Source: GCA-003244245 sp050700115 (GTDB lineage Bacteria; Actinomycetota; Actinomycetes; Mycobacteriales; Pseudonocardiaceae). Taken from it: 64,000 nucleotides of DNA. The DNA lies in assembly GCA_050700115.1 (NCBI GenBank), contig JBOHGG010000030.1, positions 1 to 64,000 of the forward strand, given 5' to 3'. How positions within the stretch are numbered: position 1 is the stretch's first letter; each line of letters opens with the position of its first letter. Below, piece after piece: positions 9,329-17,257 of the stretch. The position numbers and the translations under genes are program-made. The notes below the pieces were generated by a model, which worked only from the letters and a program-made list of their open reading frames with translations, made no database searches and was not told the origin of the DNA.

Positions 9329-10710
9329 CGGCCCTGGTCCTGGTCCTTTATATCGTCGCCTTCGGGATGTTCATCTACGGCTTGATGGGGCTGACCGGGC
9401 CGCGCACCGCTGTGCGCGGCAATCTCATCGCGGCGGCCGGGATGGGCATCGCGGTGGTGGCGACCGTGCTGATCCCCGGCATGAGCAACTGGGTGCTCAT
9501 CGTGGCAGGGGTGGTGATCGGCACGCTGCTCGGGGTGCCGGCCGCCAAGCAGGTGAAGATGACCGCGATGCCGCAGATGGTGGCGCTGTTCAACGGCGTC
9601 GGCGGCGGCGCGGTCGCGCTGATCGCCTGGGTGGAGTTCAACACCACCGCCGGTTTCAGCGCGGAACCGGCGTACGTGATGGTCGCCTCGCTGTTCGGCG
9701 CGATCGTCGGCTCGGTGTCGTTCTGGGGCTCGTTGGTCGCCTACGGCAAGCTGCAGGAGCTCATCCCCGGCCGGCCGGTCAGCCTGGGCAAGCCCCAGCA
9801 GTTGGTCAACGCATCGGCGCTGCTCGCGACCCTGGCTTGCGCGGTCGCGATCGGGTTGGGCAGCGACGCCCAGCTGCTGATCATCGGAACGCTGGTGTTC
9901 GCCGCGGCGTTGGGGCTGCTGGTCGTGCTGCCGATCGGTGGCGCTGACATGCCGGTGGTGATCTCGCTGCTCAACGCGGCGACCGGGCTCTCAGCCGCGG
10001 CGGCCGGACTGGCCCTGAACAACACCGCGATGATCGTCGCCGGCATGATCGTCGGCGCCTCGGGTTCAATCCTCACCAACCTGATGGCCAAGGCGATGAA
10101 CCGGTCCATCCCGGCGATCGTCGCCGGCGGGTTCGGCGGGGGTGGCGTCGCCGCGCCAGGCCGCGAGCTCGGGGACAAGACCGTCCGGGAGACCAACGCG
10201 GCCGATGCGGCGGTCCAGATGGCCTACGCCAGCCAGGTCGTCGTGGTGCCCGGGTACGGCATGGCCGTGGCGCAGGCCCAGCACACCGTGCGGGACATGG
10301 CCCGGTTGCTGGAAGACAAGGGCGTCGAGGTCAAGTACGCCATCCATCCGGTGGCCGGCCGGATGCCCGGGCACATGAACGTGCTGCTCGCCGAGGCCGA
10401 CGTGCCCTATGAGCAGCTCAAAGAGATGGACGAGATCAACGGCGAGTTCAACCGCACCGACGTCGCCCTGGTGATCGGCGCCAACGATGTGACCAACCCG
10501 GCCGCCCGCAACGACCCGAACTCGCCGATCCACGGCATGCCGATCCTCAACGTCGACGAGAGCAGATCGGTCATCGTGCTCAAGCGCTCGATGAGCCCCG
10601 GCTTCGCCGGCATCGAGAACGAGCTGTACTACTCCCCCGGCACCGCGATGCTCTTCGGCGACGCGAAAGCCTCCGTCGAATCGGTAATCGAGGAGCTCAA
10701 AGCCCTCTAA
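9325..10710 (+). CDS. pntB: NAD(P) transhydrogenase subunit beta
   Basis: A 461-residue protein. The first 270 or so residues hold about nine membrane helices of domain II; the C-terminal 180 residues are the NADP(H)-binding domain III, with VVPGYGMAVAQAQ, HPVAGRMPGHMNVLLAEA and VALVIGANDVTNPAAR, all hallmark segments. Length is normal for the family. It completes the transhydrogenase with PntAA and PntAB. No terminator is obvious downstream. Confidence 0.95.
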   Translation: MTALVLVLYIVAFGMFIYGLMGLTGPRTAVRGNLIAAAGMGIAVVATVLIPGMSNWVLIVAGVVIGTLLGVPAAKQVKMTAMPQMVALFNGVGGGAVALIAWVEFNTTAGFSAEPAYVMVASLFGAIVGSVSFWGSLVAYGKLQELIPGRPVSLGKPQQLVNASALLATLACAVAIGLGSDAQLLIIGTLVFAAALGLLVVLPIGGADMPVVISLLNAATGLSAAAAGLALNNTAMIVAGMIVGASGSILTNLMAKAMNRSIPAIVAGGFGGGGVAAPGRELGDKTVRETNAADAAVQMAYASQVVVVPGYGMAVAQAQHTVRDMARLLEDKGVEVKYAIHPVAGRMPGHMNVLLAEADVPYEQLKEMDEINGEFNRTDVALVIGANDVTNPAARNDPNSPIHGMPILNVDESRSVIVLKRSMSPGFAGIENELYYSPGTAMLFGDAKASVESVIEELKAL

Positions 10711-10789
10711 CCCCGCGTGTCCGTCCCCCATGCCCGGTGTGTCGTGCTCTCGTGCCCGGTGTGTACGCCCGCGGTGCCCGCGAATCGTC

Positions 10790-11268
10790 CAGACGGGAAA
10801 CTTGATGGCCGGCACTCGGGGTTCATCGCCTGCTACGCCGCGCTGGCCCGCAACGACGCCGACGTGGTGCCCATCCCGGAGGTCGCATTCCAGCTGGACG
10901 GCGACGGCGGCCTGCTCCACCACTTGGAACGCCGGGTGCGAAAGCGTGGCTACGCCGTCGTGGTCGCCGCCGAAGGGTCGCCGCGGCCGGCATCGAGGCC
11001 TGCATCCGGTTCATCGACCCGAGCTACGCCATCCGCAGCGTGCCGGCCAACCCCTACGGCAGCGTCTACTGCGTGCGGCTTGCGCATGCCGCGGTGCATG
11101 CCGCGATGTCTGGTCGCACCGGGATGGTCGTCGGCCGGTGGCGCCGGCGTTTCGTGCACATCCCGATGGCGCTGGCCGTCAGCAAGCGCAACCAGGTTGG
11201 ACCCGCACGGTGATCTGTGGATGTCGGTCCTGGAAGCCACCGGGCAGCCAGTGCGATTCGGAGAATGA
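10790..11268 (+). pseudogene. 6-phosphofructokinase remnant
   Basis: Three separate segments read as the C-terminal half of a group of 6-phosphofructokinases: GRHSGFIACYAALARNDADVV and following (from about 10805, frame 1), then FIDPSYAIRSVPANPYGSVY through HIPMALAVSKRN (from about 10983, another frame, ending at a stop at 11211), then GDLWMSVLEATGQPVRFG back in frame 1 up to 11268. The catalytic N-terminal half is absent and a piece between the first two segments is deleted. At least two frame changes make it non-functional. No intact copy is in the window. Confidence 0.85.
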
Positions 11269-11439
11269 CGCACCCGGGAGATAGCGACCTCAGCGGCACC
11301 GCATAGCCTGCTCACCCGGATGCAACCCAGTGGGGCGTGTCCGGCATGATCAGTCGACCGTCGGGTCGGGAGTCCGGCAGAGCATCGCCGTGCCGCGGTG
11401 ATTGGGCCCTTGGGTGATGTGGGCTCTGGAGGGAGTGCA

Positions 11440-11913
11440 GTGGAGAACCGCTTGGGTATCAGCCTGCGTGGCCTGAACGTCTTCGATGGTGTCGCCATGC
11501 TCATCGCCCTCGGGCTCGTCGGCGCGGGGTACTTCATCGGGACCATCGGCAGTGGCGGTGAGGCCGGTGAGACCATCCCAGTCGAGTTCACCGTCACCCC
11601 GAACGACCAATCCCGGCCGCTACCCCCCGGTTCGGCCAAGACGTTCACTCTGTACGTCCACAATCCGAAGGACTACGGCGTTCGGGTCGCCGCTATCAGC
11701 GAGGGCAGCTCGACAGCGACCGACGGAGGCTGCCCAGCCGGTGCCGTCACCAGCGCGCCGGTCGAGAACCCGACGGGCTTCATCAGCCCAGCGGGCTATC
11801 GGGCGTACGACGTCAGCGTGACGATGGCGGCCAACGTGGCCGACAAATGCACGGGCCAATCGTTCATTTTGCCGCTGACCGTCGAGCTAGCATCTGCCGT
11901 TGCGGACCGGTGA
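11440..11913 (+). CDS. Membrane-anchored protein of unknown function
   Basis: A 157-residue protein with a short cytoplasmic N-terminus, one transmembrane helix (about 15-38) and an extracytoplasmic beta-rich domain with two cysteines that could form a disulfide. The GTG start at 11440 is preferred because GGAGGGAG lies 5-12 bases upstream. I do not recognise a family; the outer domain resembles a small Ig-like or DUF11-like fold in composition (FTVTP...FTLYVHNPKDYGVRV), but this is a guess. It stands alone, convergent with the phosphatase gene. Confidence 0.7.
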   Translation: MENRLGISLRGLNVFDGVAMLIALGLVGAGYFIGTIGSGGEAGETIPVEFTVTPNDQSRPLPPGSAKTFTLYVHNPKDYGVRVAAISEGSSTATDGGCPAGAVTSAPVENPTGFISPAGYRAYDVSVTMAANVADKCTGQSFILPLTVELASAVADR

Positions 11914-11937
11914 GATCATCCGGGCAGTGCTCGTCAG

Positions 11938-12669
11938 TCACGTTGCCGGGCTGAGCAGCCGGGCGCGGATCGCGGCAAAGTCTTCGTCGCCGAGGCCAGC
12001 GGTCCGGAGGTAGGCGTCAACGTCCAGCGATCCCAACAGCGAGATGATGACCTCGCGAACAGAAGTTCCCCCGCGAGCCAGATACTCATCGATCATGGGG
12101 CCCGGATCCTGCTGGCCGAGGAGCGTGAAGAGCGGCGCCAGGCCGCTGGCGCTCAACGCGTAGTCAGCGGCGATGTCCTCAGCCGATACACCGACCAGCG
12201 CCAGCACCAGCACCAGCAGGGTGATCAGGCCCGTACGATCGCGGCCCGCGGCGCAGTGCACGAGCACGCCGCCCGGACGGGCATGGGCGACGGCGCCGAG
12301 GACATCGGCGATTCGGTACGGGAAACTGTCCAGGAAGGGTCGGTAGTACAGCGGCGTGCCGTATTGCCCACCAGTGGCCCAGCGGTCCCAGAATTCGGCG
12401 TCCTCGGCTGCGTCCAGTGGCCGGCGGACGATGTCGAGGCCGGCCGGTCGTTGGACGTCACGTGTGAGTTCGTCGTCGTTGCGCAGGTCGATGATGGTGC
12501 GGATGCCGTGTGCGTGAAGCGCCGACCAGCCGTCCGCGGTCAGGAGATCGGGCGCCTCCGAGCGGACGACAGCGCCCCAGCGGGTCTCGCGACCGTCAAC
12601 GGTGGGCAAACCACCGAGGTCACGGACGTTGAAACTACCGTCCCAGTCGAGGCGTCGATCAACGGTCAT
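11938..12669 (-). CDS. Tyrosine-protein phosphatase (Y_phosphatase3 family)
   Basis: A 243-residue protein with the N-terminal FNVRDLGG segment and the P-loop HCAAGRDRTG (CX5R, about 135-144), both marks of the PtpB-like/Y_phosphatase3 family that acts on phosphotyrosine or phosphoinositide-type substrates. The ATG at 12669 lies 11 bases inside the 3' end of the carotenoid oxygenase gene, so the two are co-transcribed. A longer open frame upstream is only the shadow of the oxygenase gene. The physiological substrate and the link to the oxygenase are not evident. Confidence 0.85.
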   Translation of the reverse strand: MTVDRRLDWDGSFNVRDLGGLPTVDGRETRWGAVVRSEAPDLLTADGWSALHAHGIRTIIDLRNDDELTRDVQRPAGLDIVRRPLDAAEDAEFWDRWATGGQYGTPLYYRPFLDSFPYRIADVLGAVAHARPGGVLVHCAAGRDRTGLITLLVLVLALVGVSAEDIAADYALSASGLAPLFTLLGQQDPGPMIDEYLARGGTSVREVIISLLGSLDVDAYLRTAGLGDEDFAAIRARLLSPAT

Positions 12670-14116
12670 GATCGGGCACCCAGTTGCCGTGGAAGCCGTT
12701 CGGGACGCGGTCGGGCAGGTGGATCGCGGCGATCGTCTCGAGGCTGTCGGCGTCGAGGATGACCAGGTCACTGCGGTCGGTGCCGGCGTCGTAGACGAAG
12801 CCCATGAGCACCCCGTCGTCCTCGGGGCCCTGCGCAGTGTTGGGGACGAAGACGAACTCGCCGACGCGCTTGTGGGTGCCCAACCGCGCAGCGGTGGTCC
12901 GGCCATGGCGCAGATCGTGCTTGAGCACCGAGTCGCCGGCGCTGCACCCGGTGCCGGACGTCTGCATGGCGTACCCGTAACGGTACGGACGGCCGACGAG
13001 CCGGTCGTCGATACGCGGGAATTCCTGCGGGTGGTCGTCGAGGCGGGTCTCGCGGACCTTGCCGTCGGCGAGGTCGACGGTCCAGCGGTCCAAGGTGGCG
13101 GGGCCCTCGTTGGGCCCGTGGAAGTCGGTGGCGAACATCTGCGAGTACCGCACGACGTCCAGCACGATCGCGTCGCCGTCGTCGTAGGCATTCAGTGGAT
13201 GGAAGATGTAGCAGGGCTCGACGTCGAACCAGCGAACGTCGTGGGCGCCGCCGGTACGCGGCATGACGCCGACGCGGGCCGGATAGCCAGGGTCCCACTT
13301 ATAGGGCAGGTTCGCGTTTCCATGCATCCCCTTCCCGGCTATCGCCAGGATCGGGTCGGGTACCCGGACCCGGCCGATGAGCGCAGAAAGCACCAACCTG
13401 GCCAGTGCGCGCAGGGCTGGCGGCACGGAGACGGCGGCGCCCTGCCGGGGATCGAAGGTGACCGGAAGATCGTAGAACACGACATGGTTTTCGGTCAGCG
13501 AGAAGTCATGCATCAGCGGGCTGCCGGTGACCTCGACGTCCACGGTGCGGCGGGCGCGCCCGTCGACGCCGATGACTGAGTACTGCACCCAGTTGCCTCG
13601 GCCGAATGAGTAGGAGACCGCGTGCAACTCGCCGGTGTCCGGGTCGAGCTTCGGGTGCGCGGCGTAGCCACCGTGCACGGTGCCGTCGAAGTCGCAGGGG
13701 CCGACGGTGTCCAAGTCGTCAGTGAGCTCGTAGTTGACGATCCCGCCTTCTACCAACGCAAGCGTACGGCCGGCGTGGCGGACCACGTTGGTGTTGGCCC
13801 CGAGCAGCTCCAGCCCGGCCCGGATGGGTGCGCGGGAGCGTGCGGGCTCGCCAAGCGCGCGCGCCACCGCGGGCGTGCGGATCCAGCGATTGCGGTACCA
13901 CTCGGCCTTTCCGTCTCGCAGGCGCACCCCGTGGACCATGCCGTCGCCGGTGAACCAGTGATAGGTCTCCGGGTCGACCTCGGCGATCGGGTTCGGTCCG
14001 TTGCGGAGGTACCGGCCGTCGAGATGGCCCGGGATGGTCCCGGTGACGGCCAGCTCGGTGACCGTGCGCTCCCGTGGCACCGGCGCATAGTTGCCCTCAA
14101 GGTAGTCGTTACCCAT
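12659..14116 (-). CDS. Carotenoid cleavage oxygenase (RPE65 family)
   Basis: A 485-residue protein of the carotenoid/apocarotenoid/stilbene dioxygenase family. The four iron-binding histidines are visible in GYAAHPKL, SPLMHDFSLTENH, CYIFHPLNAY and the C-terminal NGFHGNWVP; RYLRNGPNP and FTGDGMVHG near the N-terminus are also diagnostic. It cleaves a conjugated double bond of a carotenoid or related polyene with O2. No carotenoid genes are nearby, so the substrate is open. Its last 11 bases overlap the phosphatase gene, and a perfect palindrome lies 24 bases upstream of its start. Confidence 0.92.
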   Translation of the reverse strand: MGNDYLEGNYAPVPRERTVTELAVTGTIPGHLDGRYLRNGPNPIAEVDPETYHWFTGDGMVHGVRLRDGKAEWYRNRWIRTPAVARALGEPARSRAPIRAGLELLGANTNVVRHAGRTLALVEGGIVNYELTDDLDTVGPCDFDGTVHGGYAAHPKLDPDTGELHAVSYSFGRGNWVQYSVIGVDGRARRTVDVEVTGSPLMHDFSLTENHVVFYDLPVTFDPRQGAAVSVPPALRALARLVLSALIGRVRVPDPILAIAGKGMHGNANLPYKWDPGYPARVGVMPRTGGAHDVRWFDVEPCYIFHPLNAYDDGDAIVLDVVRYSQMFATDFHGPNEGPATLDRWTVDLADGKVRETRLDDHPQEFPRIDDRLVGRPYRYGYAMQTSGTGCSAGDSVLKHDLRHGRTTAARLGTHKRVGEFVFVPNTAQGPEDDGVLMGFVYDAGTDRSDLVILDADSLETIAAIHLPDRVPNGFHGNWVPDHDR

Positions 14117-14616
14117 GGCCTCCCAGCTCTCGCTCGTGTGTAACCCTGTTACGCCATAACATCGTTACAGTTGAGCCGCAATGCGTCGTAGACCGCACCG
14201 GACCGCGCCCCCAGCAGCCATGATGCCGTCGCCGCGCCAGCAGCGCTCGGCGACGCCGGCCGAGAACGGCGGCGTGGCTGGATCCGCCGCAGCGACGCAG
14301 GTCCACGCCCAGTTCGCTCGTGACGCTTGGCGTCTGCGCCTTGACCCGGAGTGAGCGGCGACCGTACCCTTGGCGTACGGTCGGGGACCATGCCATCGAG
14401 AGGGGTCACCGACTGAACAGCAGCCTTCGCATACTGCAATGTGAACGCGCGCTACTAATCCGCACCGGTCGCGCGTGAGCGGCTGATCACTCCCAATCTA
14501 GAGCGACGTAATGGCTGGCGCGGCCATTGCTGGCCTGAGAACTTTAGCTCTCCGCCAGCGTGCGCGCGCATCGATGGCTCGGCTTCGGGGAGTTCGGTCG
14601 AAGAGGAGGGGCGTTA
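14117..14616. other. Intergenic region without recognisable gene
   Basis: About 500 bases between two divergently transcribed genes. Apart from the GTAAC palindrome near the left end I see no gene or RNA. Two overlapping minus-strand frames here have Arg/Ser/Ala-rich translations typical of GC-rich noise. Confidence 0.5.
14140..14152. promoter_or_regulatory. Palindrome upstream of the carotenoid oxygenase gene
   Basis: GTAACCCTGTTAC is a perfect 5-3-5 inverted repeat 24 bases before the oxygenase start codon, and a further GTTAC half site follows at 14163-14167. The form suits a TetR-type or similar dimeric repressor. No regulator gene is adjacent, so the partner is unknown. Confidence 0.45.
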
Positions 14617-15465
14617 ATGAACTTTCGCTGGCTGCGTTCGAATCGAACCTTGCTGGCGTTGCTGGCTGCTGCAATCGTGACCGTCGTCTTGCTTGCCATC
14701 CTGGTGGTTCGCCAACAACAGGATGACACCACCGACCAAGGGCCGGTTTCCCTCGGTAAAGCTGGCAGCGACGACGCGGGTCCTATCCCCATGATCCCCA
14801 CCGCCCCTCCCCCGGCAGCGGCCGATGACCGCGGGGAAGAAATTGCGACCACTTCACAATCGGAAAGTACTGATGAACTTGCCCACTCCGATAAACCCGC
14901 CCAAGCCGAAAAGCTGACCCCAACCACCAGCATCCCGCACCACGACCTGACGCAGCCCGCCAAACCCGTCCAGCCCGCCAAACCCATCCAGACGGATAGG
15001 CCCACCTCGCCCGATAGGCCTGCCCAGCCCGACAAGCCCACCTCGCCCGACAGGCCCACCCAGCCGGAAAGGCCTACGCCTGGCAAGCCAGATAGGCCCG
15101 ATAAACCCGGCAAGCCAGATGAGCCCAGCAAGCCGGGTAAACCGGGCAAGCCTGATGAGCCCAGCAAGCCAGGTAAACCGGGCAAGCCTGATGAGCCCAG
15201 CAAGCCAGGTAAGCCCGGCAAGCCTGATGAGCCCAGCAAGCCAGGTAAGCCCGGCGGGCCTCATGAGCCCAGCAAGCCAGATGAACCCGGCGGGCCTAAT
15301 AAACCCGGCAAGCCAGATGAGCCCAGCAAGCCAGGTAAGCCCGACGAGCACACGCACCCCCGCAGCCCCGGCAACGAACGCGACAAGCCCACCCAATCCA
15401 GCGATCCTGGCAAGTCCACCAAATCCGATCAGCAAGCTCCCAAGCCCGGTGCGCCCAATCGGTGA
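14617..15465 (+). CDS. Membrane-anchored Pro/Lys/Asp-rich repeat protein
   Basis: A 282-residue protein: basic N-terminus, one transmembrane helix (about 12-31) and a long hydrophilic stalk. Residues from about 160 to 245 repeat a 12-residue unit close to GKPGKPDEPSKP; before that are looser repeats of the type PTSPDRPAQPDK. No sortase motif, enzyme domain or cysteine is present. Start ATG at 14617 has GAGGAGGGG just upstream. It is probably anchored in the membrane with a rod-like extended tail across the cell wall; that role is inferred from composition only. The repeat tract would be prone to copy-number change. Confidence 0.75.
   Translation: MNFRWLRSNRTLLALLAAAIVTVVLLAILVVRQQQDDTTDQGPVSLGKAGSDDAGPIPMIPTAPPPAAADDRGEEIATTSQSESTDELAHSDKPAQAEKLTPTTSIPHHDLTQPAKPVQPAKPIQTDRPTSPDRPAQPDKPTSPDRPTQPERPTPGKPDRPDKPGKPDEPSKPGKPGKPDEPSKPGKPGKPDEPSKPGKPGKPDEPSKPGKPGGPHEPSKPDEPGGPNKPGKPDEPSKPGKPDEHTHPRSPGNERDKPTQSSDPGKSTKSDQQAPKPGAPNR
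15106..15345 (+). repeat. 36-base tandem repeats inside the Pro-rich gene
   Basis: About six tandem copies of a 36-base unit (AAGCCAGGTAAACCGGGCAA then GCCTGATGAGCCCAGC), with three almost identical copies in the middle and decaying copies at both ends. They encode the 12-residue unit of the host protein. Confidence 0.85.
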
Positions 15466-15542
15466 ACTCGGTCGCTAGAAGCGGTAATCCAGGCACGCAA
15501 ATGACTTTGAGCTGCGACATGCGAACGTCGACGGGAACCGCT

Positions 15543-15680
15543 ATTTGCTTCGAAATACAGGTGACCACGACCCGCTCTGCTGTCGCCGAGTTCGACACCA
15601 GGGCTGTCCGAAGCCGCTTCGACAGCCCTGGTGTCGAACTCGGCGCATGTAGGGCTGTCACGCACGGGGCAGCCCGCATT
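15543..15680. repeat. Palindromic dispersed element, copy 1
   Basis: The left end (15543-15558) matches the terminal repeat of copy 2 at 28027 with one mismatch. The central part (15584-15645) is a long hairpin: GAGTTCGACACCAGGGCTGTC pairs with its complement downstream around a small loop. The right end has decayed. It lies between two convergent genes, where it could also serve as a bidirectional terminator. Compared with copy 2, a G-C pair in the stem is replaced by T-A on both sides, so pairing is conserved while the sequence changed. Confidence 0.8.
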
Positions 15681-15742
15681 TCATCCTTCAGGGCGGCGCG
15701 CAGCGCCTACGGAGTTGGCTCCGAATGGCCCCCTCCTCCTGG

Positions 15743-17230
15743 TCAGGCCGGGTCGGCCAGCTCGGCCGGCGCGGGGCGCGGCGCGACGGGAGCCTCCGCC
15801 TTGGCAGTCGGCGGGTCCGCCATCGCCACAGTGACGAACGCCACCAGCGAACCGACTGCTGCCACGACCGTGGCCCACCCGTCGAAGCCAGCACCTACCA
15901 CCGAGTTGGGGATGTAGAGCAGCGTGTTCGGCACTCCGTAAATGGTGGGAGTGAGCACAAAAAACCCGATCCGCAGAATCGACCCGACGGTGATGGCTGC
16001 CACTGCGGCGGCGGTGCTCGCGCGGCTCCAGTAATGGCCGAAGATGAACGGGAACACGAGGGCCGCGAGCATCACGTCGAAGGCCAGCGTGAGCAGGATG
16101 CCGGTCTGGGGCACCCGCAGCGCGAAGAACACGGCAAGGGCCACCACAGGGATCAGCGTGATCCGGGTGGCCCGGAGCAGGCGGTCCCTGCCATGCGCGT
16201 CTGACTGCAGTTGCACGCCTGCGACGTTGCGCGCCGCGACCGCGGCTGTGCCGAGGATGGCGCCATTGGCGGTGGAGCAGGAGGCGGCCACGATCCCGGA
16301 GAGCACCAGTATCGTCAGCCCGACCGGTGCGTACCCGTCGAGCAGGGTGAACAGCACCGGTCCCGACCCGGAGTTGTCGCCGAGGACGGCGACGCTGGAC
16401 AGCGCCACCAGGGAGAACGGGATACCGACGGCGAGGACGCCGAACGCGCCGACGAAACAGGCCCGCTGGGCGATCTGCGGTGAACGGGCCGCGAAGATCC
16501 TTTGCATGAAGTCGATCGCGACGATATCGCCGATGCCCAAGGCCAGCAGGGTGGCCCAGTTGAACATCGCGCCCTGATCGGTGCTGGTGAGCTGCCCGAC
16601 ATCCAAAGGCCCCATCCCGTCCGGAATGGTGATGCCGAAGGTCAGCGCCACCCACACAAGCAGCGCCCCGGTGGCGACCACGGTGATGACCATCTGGGCG
16701 AACGCGGTGTAGGCGTCGCTGTACATGCCGCCGGTAGCGGTGTATAGCAGCACCACCCCGACGATGAGCAGGACACCCAGCGGGTAGCTGGTGCCCAGGA
16801 AGCGTTCGAACAGGAAACCGCCCGCGACGAGGTTGCCGGCCAGCAGAATGCAGAAGCTGAAGATCATCAGGATCGAGGCGGCCACCTCCACGCCACGGCC
16901 GTAGCGGCGCCGGTAGAAGTCCCCGATGGTCAGCAGCTTCATGCTGTTCATCCGCTTGGCGAAGAACAGGCCGGTGAGCACCAGGCAGATCGCCAGCCCG
17001 ATCGGCAGACTCGCGCCGGCCCAGAACCCGCCGGCGGCCGACAGATCGGTGTTGCCGAGGGTGGCGTTGGTGTCCACCGCCTGACCCATCAGACCCGCCG
17101 CGGTCAGCGGCAGCGCTAGGGTACGGCCCGCCACCAGGAAGTTCGTGCTGTCACCGGCCACCTTGCGGGCGACCGAGAGCCCGATGAGAACCACGACGAG
17201 CACGCCGAGGCCCACGCCGAGTATGGCCAT
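15743..17230 (-). CDS. Sodium:solute symporter (SSS family)
   Basis: A 495-residue integral membrane protein with about 13 transmembrane helices and the SSS fold: the N-terminal FLVAGRTLALPL segment and the VVLLYTATGGMYSDAYT stretch are typical. It starts 27 bases after the ureohydrolase stop, on the same strand, so it probably imports the substrate of that enzyme (a guanidino compound, amino acid or related cation). The C-terminal tail is Pro/Ala-rich. The exact substrate cannot be read from sequence. Confidence 0.88.
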   Translation of the reverse strand: MAILGVGLGVLVVVLIGLSVARKVAGDSTNFLVAGRTLALPLTAAGLMGQAVDTNATLGNTDLSAAGGFWAGASLPIGLAICLVLTGLFFAKRMNSMKLLTIGDFYRRRYGRGVEVAASILMIFSFCILLAGNLVAGGFLFERFLGTSYPLGVLLIVGVVLLYTATGGMYSDAYTAFAQMVITVVATGALLVWVALTFGITIPDGMGPLDVGQLTSTDQGAMFNWATLLALGIGDIVAIDFMQRIFAARSPQIAQRACFVGAFGVLAVGIPFSLVALSSVAVLGDNSGSGPVLFTLLDGYAPVGLTILVLSGIVAASCSTANGAILGTAAVAARNVAGVQLQSDAHGRDRLLRATRITLIPVVALAVFFALRVPQTGILLTLAFDVMLAALVFPFIFGHYWSRASTAAAVAAITVGSILRIGFFVLTPTIYGVPNTLLYIPNSVVGAGFDGWATVVAAVGSLVAFVTVAMADPPTAKAEAPVAPRPAPAELADPA

Positions 17231-17257
17231 GATTCCTCCGGGATCGGTGTCGGGCCG

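Noticed and set aside
14854..15435. Long minus-strand frame with hydrophobic Leu/Ala/Gly repeats
   Set aside because: It is the antisense of the Pro/Lys repeat gene; the repeats keep both strands open. The plus strand has the ribosome binding site and a membrane anchor.
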